This document shows, piece after piece, positions 26,768 through 39,460 of a DNA stretch of 64,000 bases. Source of the DNA: Phocoena phocoena (Eukaryota > Chordata > Mammalia > Artiodactyla > Phocoenidae). The stretch's first letter is position 1. Each line of letters begins with the position of its first letter. The position numbers and the translations under genes are program-made. The notes beneath the pieces were generated by a model. That model made no database searches and had not been told where the DNA came from. It saw nothing but the letters and a program-made list of their open reading frames with translations. The stretch lies in NCBI RefSeq assembly GCF_963924675.1, contig NC_089236.1:33875319-33939318 (forward strand), written 5' to 3'.

Positions 26768-27110
26768 TATCAGTGCTTCTTGGACTTTAATGAAATCACC
26801 TGATAATCTTGTTATAATGACTATTGTGATGTGAGTGCGGCCCAAGTTTCTGTCTTTTTAACCAGCTCCTGGTGGTTGCCACTGCTGCATGCAGGTTCAT
26901 GGACCACACGTGAGCAGCAAGGCTGTAGCTGATTGGTTCTAAATTTGGCTCAACATTGGACCCAGTGGGGAATTTTTAAAAATACAGATGCTCGGTCCCT
27001 CCCTGTCCCAACCTGGGATTCTGATTTTACATGGATGTATCCTGGGTATTATGATTTTAAAAACTCCCCAGGATATTCCAATGTGTAGTCAAGTTTGAAA
27101 ACAACTGCTC
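26768..27110 (+). mobile_element. Two adjacent MER5-like (hAT-Charlie) relics
   Basis: Two consecutive units of about 160-170 bp each show the MER5 layout. The first (26768-26925) has cagtgcttcttggactttaa, then aaatcacctgataatcttgt, then tcatggaccacac. The second (26935-27110) has aatttttaaaaatacagatg, gggattctgatttta, then actccccaggatattccaat and aagtttgaaaacaactgct. These are short non-autonomous DNA transposons, long inactive. Confidence 0.6.
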
Positions 27111-27117
27111 TAGTAAA

Positions 27118-27120
<3 letters not shown>

Positions 27121-27171
<51 letters not shown>
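27121..27171. repeat. (TG)25 microsatellite
   Basis: An uninterrupted 51-bp TG run immediately after the MER5-like units. Likely length-polymorphic. Confidence 0.98.
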
Positions 27172-27172
<1 letters not shown>

Positions 27173-29817
27173 GGGAGGAGCAGATGTTATAGATCTGTTT
27201 ATCTTTACTGGAATTTCCTACATTATAACAAAAATACACTTAAAATCAGATTGTGACTAAAACTATTGTTTGGTAACTTTTTATTGAACATAATATGATA
27301 CAAATACATTTAAAAACAGATTGTGAGTAGAATTTTTATTGTGTATTTCATTTGATTTAACAATACAACATGGATGAACAAATACAGAATAGCACTGCTA
27401 TTGGAAATATGAATGTTCCACGCTTTATTTTACTAATCCTATAATATTAGGCATTTAGGAGAGTTCTTTTATTTTAATATTAAAATAAATAGGGTGATAA
27501 ATATCATTCATGAAATATTTTTGCACACATTTTTTTTCTCAGAACAGTAGAGTACCAAGGTTAGGCAACAGAAGCAGTCCAACCTGGTGGGAAGGAGTAT
27601 TTAAATCACTGATATTGCTTCAAATTGCCTGTGTATGGTGATAATAAAAGCAAACTGGATTTTAGTCAGCTTTATTATTGTTGCAAATTCTCTACACAAA
27701 ATGCACGTCCTTATTGCCTGTGTACTGGATGTACTGTTTCCACCACCCTGATTTTGGAATGAATTCTAAAGCCACTGTCTTATAATGAATTTTCATGCTG
27801 TATGGAAAGATATGCGGTTTTGCAGGATTCTAGATGTATATCACCATATTTATGCAGATGTTTACACAATTAACATTGCTAATAGCAAAATATAAAAATA
27901 CACATGAAATGTTTATTTCAAACATTGAGGGTTACTAGTTTTAGTAGCAAAATTTTGGCAAAATTTCAATTTGGCAAAATTTCTATATCTTTTTCTACTA
28001 CAGAGATTGAACGTTTATTGTCTGCAATCATTTGTTTTTTTTCTTTTGTGATCACCTAGTTATGTCCTTTACCTGTTTTTCTAATGGTGTTCATATTTTC
28101 TTATTGATATGCAAAAACAACTTAGTAAAGCTATCATTTGTTTTCTGTCAAATATGTTGAAACTAATTTCTCCCAGTTTGCTTTTGTCATTTATTTTTTA
28201 AATTTTTTTATGACATGATTTTCTTTAAGCACAGAAGTTTATGTTTTCTATAGTTTGGTCAAATAATCTCTTCCTTATGGTTTCTTCTGGAGGTGTTAAG
28301 ACCTTTCCTACACCAAGTATATGTAATTAGCCACCTAAGTTTTTTATCCAGAAGCCTGAAGGTTTATATTTTTCTTTAGCTCTTTAATTTATCTGAAACA
28401 GTTTTGCTGATTGGCATTATTAAGTAATTTATTATTTTAATCCCAAATGTTTAGGTGACAAAACAACCATTTACTACTTTGTTCATCCACTACCCAGTTA
28501 TTTGATATCACACTTTATTACCTAATACATTAAAACATATATATGTTACTGAATTATCTATTCTGTTTTATGTTTTCAACAATTTCTTGTGCCAATATTA
28601 TGTTTCAATTATGTTAGGTTTAGAGTACCCTTTCATATTCAGCAACAATATTTCTCTTTTTCAGATTTCTGTTTTTCTGTAATTATCTTTTCAGAAAAAT
28701 GAGGAATGTTTTTTTCAGTTTAAATAATATTGTTTTGTGATTTCTATTTATAATCACTACATTTAAAATTTAATATATGGACATTGACAACTGTACACCA
28801 GAAGTCTTTCCATCCAAGAATATTTTGTGCATACTCTTTTATTTAAGAATTATTTTCTGATATTCAGGAGAATCAGTTTTACTTGTTTTTCCCAGTTTAT
28901 GTTTACATATTCTTAATAATATATGTGTAAGATTGTAGGTATTGTATATAAGTGAATTTGATATTTGTGTGTGTTTCATGTGTGAGGTGTTGCTATTTGG
29001 TCTGTCTAAAAAAAAATGGGGAAACTCTCTTTTTTATCTATTTCTTTGGAGCTATTCTAATACCCTTATACCAAATCCTTTATAATATGTTGAATAACAA
29101 AAATTGAATGATTTTAAGAACAAATACATGTATGCCACAGAGATGAGGCAATTGAGATCCAGAGAGGATGTTTTGCTTAAAATCATAACTTTAGTAAATG
29201 TCAAAAGTAACAAAATAGAATAGGAATATAATTAGAGTCAATGGACTGAACCATACTAATTCCAAAGAATTTGTGATTAGTTGGTGACATAAAATGTGCA
29301 CAAATGAAAGATTCAGGCTAACTTATAAATATATATCGAAATATTCATTAGCATTTACAAAATAAATGTTTGTTTGGAGTTCATTATAATAGTAAGCAGA
29401 ACCATGAGGATGTGCTCAGTTAGTTCAGTTTTATGACAAAGTGCCTAAGTCGATTTTTAGCAACAAAGTAGTGAAACAGAACTAATAGCCTAGTTTAATG
29501 CACTCTATTTTATGCAGCTTGTTTGGGAATAAAAATAGAAACCTGCAACTGACCTTCTGGAAACTCTTCCAGTTCAGCAATCTGTGAAAAACATCAAAGG
29601 ACCTTGAAACAAGTATTCAATAACTCTGTATTAAGGAGAGAGAATTTCAGTTAATGTTTCACTCTATTTTTTCTAGTCTTTATTTCTCTGCATTTACTCA
29701 GACACACAGACCACTGTCACCACCACCATTCATACAGATACAGGGTCATTGATCATTCAAAACTGTTTTGATTCCTGACTTTCATTTCTGTAATATTCAT
29801 GTTTTTTTCTTACTTTT
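27172..29817. other. Long unique AT-rich stretch
   Basis: About 2.6 kb without recognised genes or transposons. A partial direct duplication is visible near 27232-27330 (aaaatcagattgtga and aaaaacagattgtga, about 70 bp apart). Possibly very old, unrecognisable repeats; nothing can be asserted. Confidence 0.4.
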
Positions 29818-30183
29818 TTTTTAACAACTTTATTGGAGTATAATTGCTTTCCAATTGTGTATTAGTGTTTGCTTTATAACAAAGTGAATCAGTTATACAT
29901 ATACATATATCTCCATATCTCCTCCATCTTGAATCTCCCTTCCACATTCCCTACCCCTCCCCTCTAGGTGGTCACAAAGCACCAAGCTGATGTCCCTGTG
30001 TTATGTGGCTGCTTCCCTCTAGCTATCTATTTTACATTTCGTAGTGTATATATGTCCATGCCACTCTCTCACTTAGTCCCAGCTTACACTTCCTGATTTC
30101 TGTTTCCTCAAATCCATTCTCTATGTCTGTGTCTTTATTCTGGTCCTGTCCCTAGGGTCTTCAGAAACTTTTTTTTTTTTTTT

Positions 30184-33100
30184 TTAGATTCCATATATAT
30201 GTGTTAGCATATGGTATTGGTTTTTCTCTTTGTGACTTACTTCACTCTGTATGACAGACTCTAGGTCCATCCACATCACTACAAATAACTCAGTTTCATT
30301 TCTTTTTATGGCTGAGTAATATTCCACAATATATATGTGTCACATCTTCTTTATCCATTCATCTGTCGATGGACATATATGTTGCTTCCATGTCTTGGCT
30401 ACTGTAAATAGTGCTGCAATGGACATCGTGGCACATGACTCTTTTTGAATTATGGTTTTCCTCAGGGTATATGCCCAGTAGTGGGAATGCTGAGTCATAT
30501 GGTAGTTCTATTTTTAGTTTTTAAAGAAACGTCCATAGTGTTCTCCATACTGGCTGTATCAATTTACATTTGCACCAACAGTGAAAGAGGGTTCCCCTTT
30601 CTCCCAACCCTCACCAGCATTTATTGTTTGTAGATTTTTTGGTGAAGGCCATTCTGACTGGTGTGAGATAATACCTCTTTTTTAGTTTTGATTTGCATTT
30701 CTGTAATGATTAGTGATGTTGAGCATTCTTTCATGTGTTTGTTGGCAATCTGTATATCTTCTTTGGAGAAATATCTATTTAGGTCTTCTGCCCATTTTGG
30801 ATTGGGTTGTTTGTTTTTATGATATTGAGCTGCATGAGCTGCTTGTAAATTTTGGAGAAAAATACTTTGTCAGTTGCTTCATTTGCAAATATTTTCTTCC
30901 ATTATGAGGGCTGTCTTTTCACCTTGTTTATAGTTTCCTTTGCTGTGCAAAAGCTTTGAAGTTTCATTAGGTCCCATCTGTTTATTTTTGTTTTTATTTC
31001 CATTTTTCTAGGAGGTGGGTCAAAAAGGATCTTGCTATGATTTATGTCATAGAGTGTTCTGCCTATGTTTTCCTCTAAGAGTTTGATCATGGCTGGCCTT
31101 ACATTTAGGTCTTTAATCCATTATGAGTTTATTTTTGTGAATGGCATTAGGGAGTGTTCCAATTTCATGCTTTCACATGTAGCTGTCCAGTTTTCTCAGC
31201 ACCAATTATTGAAGAGGCTGTCTTTTCTCCATTGTATATTCTTGTCCCATTTATCAAAGGTAAGGTGATTACATGTGCATGGGTTTATCTCTGGGCTTTC
31301 TATACTGTTCCATTGATCTATATTTCTATTATTGTGCCAGTACCATACTGTCTTGATTACTGTAGCTTTGTAGTACAGTCTGAAGTCAGGAAGCCTGATT
31401 TTTCCAGCTCTGTTTTTCTTTCTCAAGATTGCTTTGGCTATTCGGGGTCTTTTGTGTTTCCATAGAAATTGTGAATTTTTTTGCTCTAGTTCTGTGAAAT
31501 ATGCCATTGGTAGTTTAACAGGCATTGCATTAAATATGTAGATTGCTTTGGGTAGTATAGTCATTTTCACAATGTTGATTCTTCCAATTCAAGAACATGG
31601 TATATCTCTCCATCTGTTTGTATCACGTTTAATTTCTTTCATCAGTGTCTTATAATTTTCTGCATACAGGTCTTTTGTCTCCTTAGGTAGGTTTATTCCT
31701 AGGTATTTTATTCTTTTTATTGAAATGGTAAATGGGAGTGTTTTCTTGATTTCAATTTCAGATTTTTCATCATTAGTATATAGGAATGGCAGCGATTTCT
31801 GTGCACTAATTTTGTGTCCTGCTACTTTACCAAATTCATTGATTAGCTCTAGTAGTTTCCTGGTAGCAACTTTAGGATTCTCTATATATAGTATCATGTC
31901 ATCTGCAAACAGTGACAGTTTAGGTCTTCTTTTCCAATTTGGATTCCTTTTATTTCTTTTTCTTCTCTGAAAGCTATGTTGAATAGTTGTGGTGGGAGTG
32001 GACAACCTTGTGTTGTTCCTGATGTTAGAGGAAATAGTTTCAGATTTTCCTCATTGAAAATGACGTTGGCTGTGGGTTTGTCATATATGGCCTTATTATG
32101 TCGAGGTAAGTTCCCTCTATGCCTACATTCTGGAGGGTTTTTATCATAAATAGGTCTTGAATTTTGTCAAAATCTTTTTCAGCATCTATTGAGATGCTCA
32201 CATGGATTTTCTCCTTCAATTTGTTAATATGGTTTATCACACTGATTGATATGCACATACAGAAGAATCCTTGCATTCCTGGGATAAACCCCACTTGATC
32301 ATGGTGTATGATCCTTTTAATGTGTCTTGGATTCTGTTTGCTAGTATTTTTTTGAGGATTTTTGCATCTATGTTCATCAGTGATTTGGCCTGTAGTTTTC
32401 TTTCTTTGTGACGTCTTTGTCTGGTTTTGGTATCAGGGTGACAGTGGTCTCATAGAATGAGTTTGGGACTGTTCCTCACTCTGCTGTATTTTGGAAGAGT
32501 TTGAGAAGGATAGGTGCTAGCTCTTCTCTAAATGTTTGACAGAATTCTCCTGTGAAGCCAGCTGGTCCTGGACTTTGTTGGAAGATTTTTAATCACAGCC
32601 TCAATTTCAGTGCTTGTCATTGGTCTGTTTATATTTTCTATTTCTTCCTTGTTCAGTCTCAGAAGGTTGTGCTTTTCTAAGAATTTGTCAATTTTTTCCA
32701 GGTTGTCCATTTTATTGGCATATATTTGCTTGTAGTAATCTCTCATGATCCTTTGTATTTCAGCAGGGTCAGTTGTTACTTCTTTTTCATTTCTAATTCT
32801 ACTGTTATGAGTCTTCTCCCTTTTTTTCTTGATGAGTCTGGCTAACGGTTTTTCAATTTTGTTTATCTTCTCAAAGAACCAGCTTTTAGTTGTATTGATC
32901 ATTGCTATTGTTTCCTTCATTTTTTTTTCATTTATTTCTGATCTGATCTTTATGATTTCTTTCCTTCTTTCTCTAGTTGCTTTAGGTGTAAGCTTAGGTG
33001 GTTTATTGGAGATGTTTCTTGTTTCTTGAGGTAAGATTGTATTGCTATAAACTTCCCTCTTAGAACTGCTTTTGCCACATCCCATAGGCTTTGGGTCGCT

Positions 33101-34170
33101 GTGTTTTCATTGTCATTCATTTCTATGTATTTTTTTGATTTTGTCTGTGATTTCTTCAGTGATCTCTTGGTTTTTATATACTGTATTGTTAATCTCCATA
33201 TATTTGTGTTTTTTTACAGATTTTTTTTGTCTGTAATTGATATCTAGTCTCATAACATTGTGGTTGGAAAAGATGCTTGATATGATTTCAATTTTCTTAA
33301 ATTTACCAAGGCTTGATTTGTGACACAAGATATGATCTATCCTGGAGAATGTTCCACGAGCACTTGAGAAGAAAGTGTATTTTGTTGTTTTTGGTTGGAA
33401 TGTCCTATAAATATCAATTAAGTCCATCTTGTTTAATGTGTCATTTAAAGCTGGTGTTTCCTTATTTATTTTCACTTTGGGTGATCTGTCCACTGATGAA
33501 AGCTGGGTGTCAAAGTTCCCTACTATTATTGTGTTACTGTCATTTTCCCCTTTTATGGCTGTTAGCATTTGCCTTATGTATTGAGGTGCTCCTATTTTGG
33601 ATGCATAAATATTTACAATTTGTATGTCTCCTTGGATTGATCCCTTGATCATTATGTTGTGTCCTTTTTTGTCTATTGTAATAGTCTTTATTTTAAAGTC
33701 TATTTTGTCTGATATGAGAATTGCTACTCCAGCTTTCTTTTGATTTCAATTTGCATGTAATATCTTTTTTCATCCCCTCACTTTCAGTCTGTATGTGTCC
33801 CTAGGTCTGAAGTGGGTCTCTTGTAGACAGCATATCTACAGGTGTTGTTTTTGTATCCATTCAGCTAGTCTATGTCTTTTTTTTTTTTTTTTTTTTTTTT
33901 TGCAGTACACGGGCCTCTCACTGTTGTGGCCTCTCCTGTTGCAGAGCACAGGTTACGGATGCACAGACTCAGTGGCCATGGCTCATGGGCCCAGCTGCTC
34001 CATGGCATGTAGTATCCTCCTGAACTGGGGCAGAACCCATGTCCCCTGCATCAACAGGTAGACTCTCAACCACTGCCCCTCCAGGGAAGCCCTAGTCTAT
34101 GTCCTTTGGTGGGAGCATTTAATCCATTTACATTTAAGGTAGTTATCAATATGTACGTTCCTATTACCAT
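30184..34170 (-). pseudogene. L1 ORF2 remnant (copy D)
   Basis: The start ATG is the complement of 34168-34170, and the family stop lies at 30184-30186. The endonuclease part (33113-33652) shows IVNIYASK, IVGNFDTQLS where the family has a GDFNT-type motif, SRIDHILCH, and FSNHNVMRLDI, where the expected SDH triad member reads SNH. The polymerase part keeps the motif A core DFDKIQ and an intact motif C FADDMILY at 31589-32005. The C-terminal region (30902-31570) is broken. The frame is interrupted by the SINE upstream of the endonuclease and by several stops, so no protein can be made. Confidence 0.88.
33877..34091 (-). mobile_element. CHR-type SINE nested in L1 copy D
   Basis: Minus-strand copy: poly(T) at 33877-33900, body, and the head's complement ending ccagggaagcc. 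The exact 12-bp duplication ctagtctatgtc at 33865-33876 and 34092-34103 proves insertion into the L1 after the L1 itself arrived. The element lies early in ORF2. Confidence 0.95.
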
Positions 34171-34204
34171 TTTCTTAATTGTTTTGGGTTTGTTATTGTA
34201 TGTC

Positions 34205-34945
34205 TTTTCCTCCTCTTGTTTTTCCCACCTAGAGAAGTTCCTTTAGCATTTGTTGTAAATCTGGTTTGGTGGTGCTGAACTCTCTTAGCTTTTACTTGTC
34301 TGTAAAGTTTTTAATTTCTCTGTCAAATCTGAATGAGATCCTTGCTTGGATGAATAATCTTGGTTGTAGGTTTTCCCTTTCATCACTTTAAATATGTCCT
34401 GCCACTCCCTTCTGGCTTGTAGAGTTTCTGCTGAGAGATCAGCTATTAACCTTATGGGCATTCCCTTGTGTGCTATTTGTTGTTTCCCTTTTCGCTTTTA
34501 ATATTTTTTCTTTGTATTTAATTTTTGATAATTTGATTAATGTGTCGTGGTGTGTTTCTCCTTGTATTTATCCTGAATGGATTCTGTACTTCCTCAACTT
34601 GATTGTCTATTTCATTTCCTACATTAGGGAAGTTTTCAACTATAATCTCTTCAAGTATTTTCTCAGTCCCTTCCTTTGTCTCTTCGTCTTCTGGGATCCC
34701 TATAATTCAAATGTTGGTGCATTTAATGTTGTCCCAGAGGTCTCTGAGACTGCCCTGAGTTCTTTTCATTCTTTTTTCTTTATTCTGCTCTGCAGTTGTT
34801 ATTTCCACTATTTTATCTTCCAGTTCACTTATCCGTTCTTCTGCCTCAGTCATTCTGCTACTGATTCCTTGTAGAGAATTTTTGATTGCATTTATTGTGT
34901 TGTTCATTATTGTTTGTTTGCTCTTACTGTGGAGCTGGGTCTTAG
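34205..34945 (-). pseudogene. L1 ORF1 remnant (copy D), internally deleted at its 5' side
   Basis: Minus-strand frame 34707-35030 gives the coiled-coil segment (INAIKNSLQGISSRMTEAEE, then RISELEDKIVEI) and the start of the RNA-recognition domain (LRDLWDNIK). Its first codon is GTG within former 5' UTR sequence, because the ORF1 N-terminus is missing. The C-terminal domain continues to about 34205 with frame breaks. Confidence 0.75.
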
Positions 34946-35266
34946 CATTGAGATAGAGATCTCTGGGAGTGTTTTCACTGTTTGATATTATGTGGGGTTC
35001 GGAGGTGTTTGGGGGACCAATGTCCTCCACTTGGCTCTCCCACCTCAGATGCTGAGGCCTGACACCCGGTCAGAGCAGCAAGGCCCTGTCACTCACACTG
35101 CCAGGTACGTGGGGGAATTTCTTGCCTTTTGGGAAGTCTGAGGCCTTCTTCCAGCAATCAGTATGTGCTCTGTAGTTGTTCCACATGTAGTTGTATTTCT
35201 GATGTATTTGTGGGGAGGAAGTTGATTTCCACATCTTACTCCTTTGCCATCTTGAAGGTCCCCTTA

Positions 35267-36117
35267 CTTGGTTAATTTAAACCAAGCCTTACAGGATTTG
35301 AAAGCAGTTTCTTGTATACATATGCAATTAAAATTTAATAGAACACAATGGTGTCCATCTGGATAAGGTGTAATAATTTATCAAACCATTTATAGTGGCA
35401 ATGTCATTAGAATAAGAATTATGGTTACAAACTCTCCATATCAAAGTAAGTTATTGAACTTTATAGTGTCTCTATAATGTTATGTCTTTCCACCTCAGCC
35501 AAGAAAGTATCTTTACAACTAAAAAGTGGCATTAAATCCAGAATTGAAACCATAGAAGGCAAATGATTGATTTGGCAACAGAACTGATAACCCTCCATTT
35601 TAGGACAAAACAGAAAGAAGACAAGCATTGCTACATTATATTCACTATAGTTTCATTTCCTAAACCTCAGATTATGATTTCCCAAATGAAAAATATATGG
35701 TATAAAAATAACCTCTAATTTAGAATTTGATTCTGTTCCATTTTTTGTTCTGTTGACTTGAAAACTGAAAATAATTTGTCTTTAGAAAACCTGGAGAGGA
35801 TACCTAAAAGCATGATTTTTATTAAAACTGGGTTTTTCTAGCCTCTTGTGCACACTTAACATGGGACTGAAAATGAATTTTTATTAAGGAGTACTTCTAC
35901 ACACATGTACAATATTTGTGGACTTATTAATGTTTTTCTTATTATTTCCTATACTTATTGGAGCTAATGAATAACTTTAATAACTCAAAGTCTACTTAGT
36001 TCTCCATTTTAAACCACAGGTAAAGGAACAGAGTCCCATTTAGGAAGTGTAATATGTTTTAGGGCAAAAAATCATTAATATATCAGCATACTCTGCTTTT
36101 TAATTTGGAAGTGTCCT
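35267..36117. other. Unique AT-rich DNA
   Basis: No gene or repeat is recognised. Confidence 0.4.
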
Positions 36118-36455
36118 TTTTTTTTTAATTGGGGTATAGTTGTTTTACAATGTTGTGTTAGTTTCTGCTGCACAATGAAGTGAATCAGCTATATGTATAC
36201 ATATATCCCCTGCCTCATGGACCTCCCTCCTACCCCCCCATCCCCATCCCACCCATCTAGGTCACCAAAAAGCACTGAGCTGAGCTCCCTTCTCCATACA
36301 GCAGGTTCTCACTAGCTATCTGTTTTACACATGGCAGTGCACAAATGTAAATCCCAATCTCCCAATTCATCCCCCTCCGATGTCCACATATTCTTTCTCT
36401 AAGTTTGTGTCTCCATTCCTGCCATGTAAATAGGTTCATCTGTACCATGGATTAT
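36118..36455 (-). mobile_element. L1 3'-end scrap, minus strand
   Basis: T-run at 36118-36126, then the L1 3' UTR complement (ggggtatagttgttttacaa, tgaatcagctatatgtatac, cactagctatctgttttaca). It breaks off near 36455. More diverged than copy C. Confidence 0.85.
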
Positions 36456-36869
36456 TGTGAAGAAATTTTTGTTGGAATCAAAGACAAAAGAAAAAATAGA
36501 GATAAAGTGATTAGGGAATTCAGAAAGCAGATGTTGTCTACATTGTCTGAGTAGAAAGGACCACAGAGATATGACACCAATTTTCATGGTTCTCTGTATG
36601 TAACAGACCTTCTAAAAACACCTCAAGTTTTTGTTATGTACATGTGCTTTTTTATTTTTTTTTTCTGTCCATAACTCTCTTTTCAAGTATACTCCTTCCT
36701 TTGGTGAGCTCATTTATTTTCATAGCTTAGATGAACATTTCAGTGCTGATGATTCTCTAATTTATGATTTCTAACCACCGCTCTCTTCTGGAGACCAGAG
36801 GCATCATGTCAAATGACCACTTGTCCTAATTCAGTAGAAATTTGACACTGGCACGTTTCACTGAACTAA
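36456..36869. other. Unique DNA
   Basis: No gene or repeat is recognised. Confidence 0.35.
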
Positions 36870-37070
36870 TTGCTAGTCATCTTTCAAGTCTTTGCTTAAA
36901 TCTCACTTCTTTCTGGAAGGCTTTGACTTCTGTTATACTTTACTATGACAGCCCTCATGTATTTATAGTCATTTGATTAGTGTTGTCTTCTTCACAAACC
37001 TACAGTTTCCACAAAAGTAGGAACTACCCCTATATCACTTTTCATTATATTACTAGTGCTTAGTAATTTT
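36870..37070 (+). mobile_element. L2 relic
   Basis: Diverged L2 3' region: agtctttgcttaaatctcac, ttctggaaggctttgacttc, and further on caaaagtaggaactacccc, ending at a tactagtgcttagtaa block. Confidence 0.6.
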
Positions 37071-38809
37071 TTTTTTTTTTGACAAACTGGGAGTCTTACT
37101 TTCCTATGGGGTTGATATTTTACACATTTTACCATTGAATAGATACTAAGGTTTTTTTAGGTAGTAGTAATTTATGTAGTAATTTAAAATTAATCAAGGA
37201 TGTCAAATTTTGTTTAAGTGCTCAGATCAATCAACATAATACAACCCAATTTGCATTATTCCCACTGTATTATAGTTTTAGCATACATGTAAGCCTAACC
37301 TAGAAAAGTAACATCATTGAAAAGGAGAGAGTCATGAAGTGACCACAAAATGGACTTAAATTAAGAGCATGTCTTACCTTCATTTATTCTTACTTCTCTG
37401 TAAATGTATCAAGATGGTCCTACCATGCTTTAAAATGTTTTGAAAGGGAAGTACCTTGAATATAATTTTTCTGTTTGATCTCAGTTCTAATGATTGACAT
37501 TCCAAGAGAGAGAAGGACAGATAAGCTTGTGGATTTTTTTCTCATTTTATAGGGCATTGGGAAGTAGAAGAGCTAAAATATATTATAGAAAATATATTTT
37601 CTATATATTGCATGGACTAAAATGCATGGCCTTGGCTTTTATTGTGGGTTGAGATTAAAAAATAACAACAAAAAAAAGGGTCAAATGTGAGTCTCAGTTC
37701 AATGGGGAAAAAGAAAACTTAATCCTAGAGATTTCTAGGTATATTAGATGTATGAGATTGGAGCAAGAGAGAGGGATTAGAAGAAGTAAGAGATTAGAAT
37801 TTGTACTGTAGTCTTGGAAGTTTACAAAGTCATGCCTACATTGGCAGCAAAGGTGTGGTGTTTTTAGTATATACATGGAAAATTGAGGAATGAAGAGATA
37901 AGAGGTACAAGGCATGTAATGTCCAAGCTCCTTGTTATCACTGACTGATGTTATCACATTATTCTTTTTCTTATGTGGAGTTAATCCAGATTAGAGTCTG
38001 TTATTGTTCAGTCATGCCTTGAATTTCCTCTGTTCTTCCCTGTCTGTAATTAGTGACCTATTAAGGAGCCATTAAGATAATTAGAAGGTATTCACTGCAG
38101 TTGTAGCTAAATATAATGTATTAGTTCAGTCATGTTTGCTTCTCTTAAGTATGAATACTACACAAAAGCTGCTTTTGAAGGTTGAAATTACATTAGTAAG
38201 TTTAGCCAGCAGGTGTCATATTTTAGCCCATTACTCTTTGATTAAATAGTAGTTGTCTGTGTTATGATATAAAATATATAACATTTTTAGCAAAATTGGA
38301 AACATATTGAAGGATTTGATATGTTGATGATTAAAATTCGGTGAGTTGAAGGTGATTAAAAGCTTCTCAGACAGGTCTATTCAAATACTCAAATAACTTT
38401 TAGAATGTGAAACACTCCTCCCTAGGAAGTATAATACATTTTATAATGGTAGAAATTTCATGGTTTGTAAATTAAAAATCTATGATATCTAGCCTGGAGT
38501 TAAGTGATGTGCATTTGGTATGGCCTATCATCTATTAATTAATACATTGGTACCCTTCTCTTGTCTTTTGCCACTGTCTGAAGGGATATCTCATTATGTT
38601 CTCATTAGCTCTCATTCTGACTCCATGACATATTTTATGGAGCTAACAAAGACTTTAGCAGCATAAAATGACATTTTAATTTAAAAAATATTGACCTTTT
38701 TTGGTGTGTGCAACAGATATTGGAAACATAAAAGAAGATATTCAGTAACATATAAAAAATATCAGAATCAGTTTACCCTCACCCCTACTATTTAATTACA
38801 GTAAAATAT
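37071..38809. other. Unique AT-rich DNA
   Basis: No gene is visible. A 22-bp perfect palindrome (tatagaaaata and its complement, 37584-37605) is present. The stretch at about 38000-38260 is repeat-free with motifs such as attaattag-like cores, but no function can be shown. Confidence 0.4.
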
Positions 38810-39285
38810 TTGATCCTGGCCAAGGTAGTCTTAAAGAGTTCCCCTGAGCTTGCCTAAATTTTAGCCAGGTTTCTTTCTGACCTCCTTTTTCATTTAAGTT
38901 AGAAAACTTGCAATTTTAAATTCTTTCTCTGCCTCTTTGAGATGTAAATCTTCTACAACCCAGGAATGCATTTCTTAAGGATCTGGGAACAATCCCTTGG
39001 AAACATAATAACCAAAAAAAAAAAAAAAAATAGTGCCCCTGTCTTCCATTCTCTGTGGGAACGTAGGAGCCTAACGTAATAGGCACCAATCAGCAAACAC
39101 AGATGTCCTAATCACATGTGACCCCTAATATCTTCCGGTACTTAAAAACACTTCTGCCTTTTGTTTCAATGGAGTTAAGCTCAATATATTTCTGCTATTG
39201 CAATTGTCTCTTTCCCTACTGCAATAATCTTGAACAAAGTCTTCTTTGCTTTTATAACTAGTCTGTTGCAATTTTCTTTTATAAT
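38810..39285 (+). mobile_element. Solo LTR of an endogenous retrovirus (ERV1-like)
   Basis: The order fits an LTR: an upstream U3-like part (tagccaggtttctttctgac, then aggatctgggaacaatccc), a gtgaccccta-type segment with acttaaaaacacttctgcc, and an R/U5-like end with ctactgcaataatcttgaac directly before aaagtcttctttgct. No gag, pol or env sequence lies on either side, so it is a solo LTR left by recombination. An A-run (39014-39030) lies within it. The exact ends are uncertain. Confidence 0.55.
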
Positions 39286-39334
39286 ACAAATCACTAATAA
39301 AGTACTTAGGAAGTCAGTGCTTAGAACTTAGAAC

Positions 39335-39460
39335 TAAGGCATAGTTCTAAGTGCCTTTGTATGTTAATTAATTTAAATTCAAGGAAACCTTATGAAATAG
39401 GCACTGTTATCATTATCCCCATTTAACCTCATCACACAAAGGTGAAATAACTTTCTGGGG
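39335..39460 (+). mobile_element. MIR SINE relic
   Basis: Core order seen: catagttctaagtgcctttg, then ccttatgaaataggcactgt with atcattatccccatttaac, then aaaggtgaaataactttct. Confidence 0.7.

Larger units (their letters stand above)
29818..35266 (-). mobile_element. LINE-1 copy D, near full length, minus strand
   Basis: The minus-strand reading begins near 35266 (ggggaccttcaagatggc) with a short 5' UTR, then ORF1 (about 34945-34205), ORF2 (34170-30184) and a 3' UTR ending at the T-run near 29810-29822. A CHR SINE interrupts it at 33877-34091. Compared with copy E, about 0.5 kb is missing between the 5' UTR and the ORF1 coiled-coil (junction near 34925). A short duplication cttactt may flank it (about 29807 and about 35269). 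Many stops and frameshifts make it inactive. Confidence 0.94.

Noticed and set aside
27057..27239. Frame with His-Thr repeats
   Set aside because: Translation of (TG)25 on the minus strand.
34900..34950. Spliced L1 RNA as the firm explanation of the copy D gap
   Set aside because: The corresponding copy E sequence has AG at the right edge but no GT at the left edge, so splicing is not supported; simple deletion preferred.
37584..37605. 22-bp perfect palindrome as a binding site
   Set aside because: It is AT-only apart from one G/C pair, so chance is likely in AT-rich DNA.
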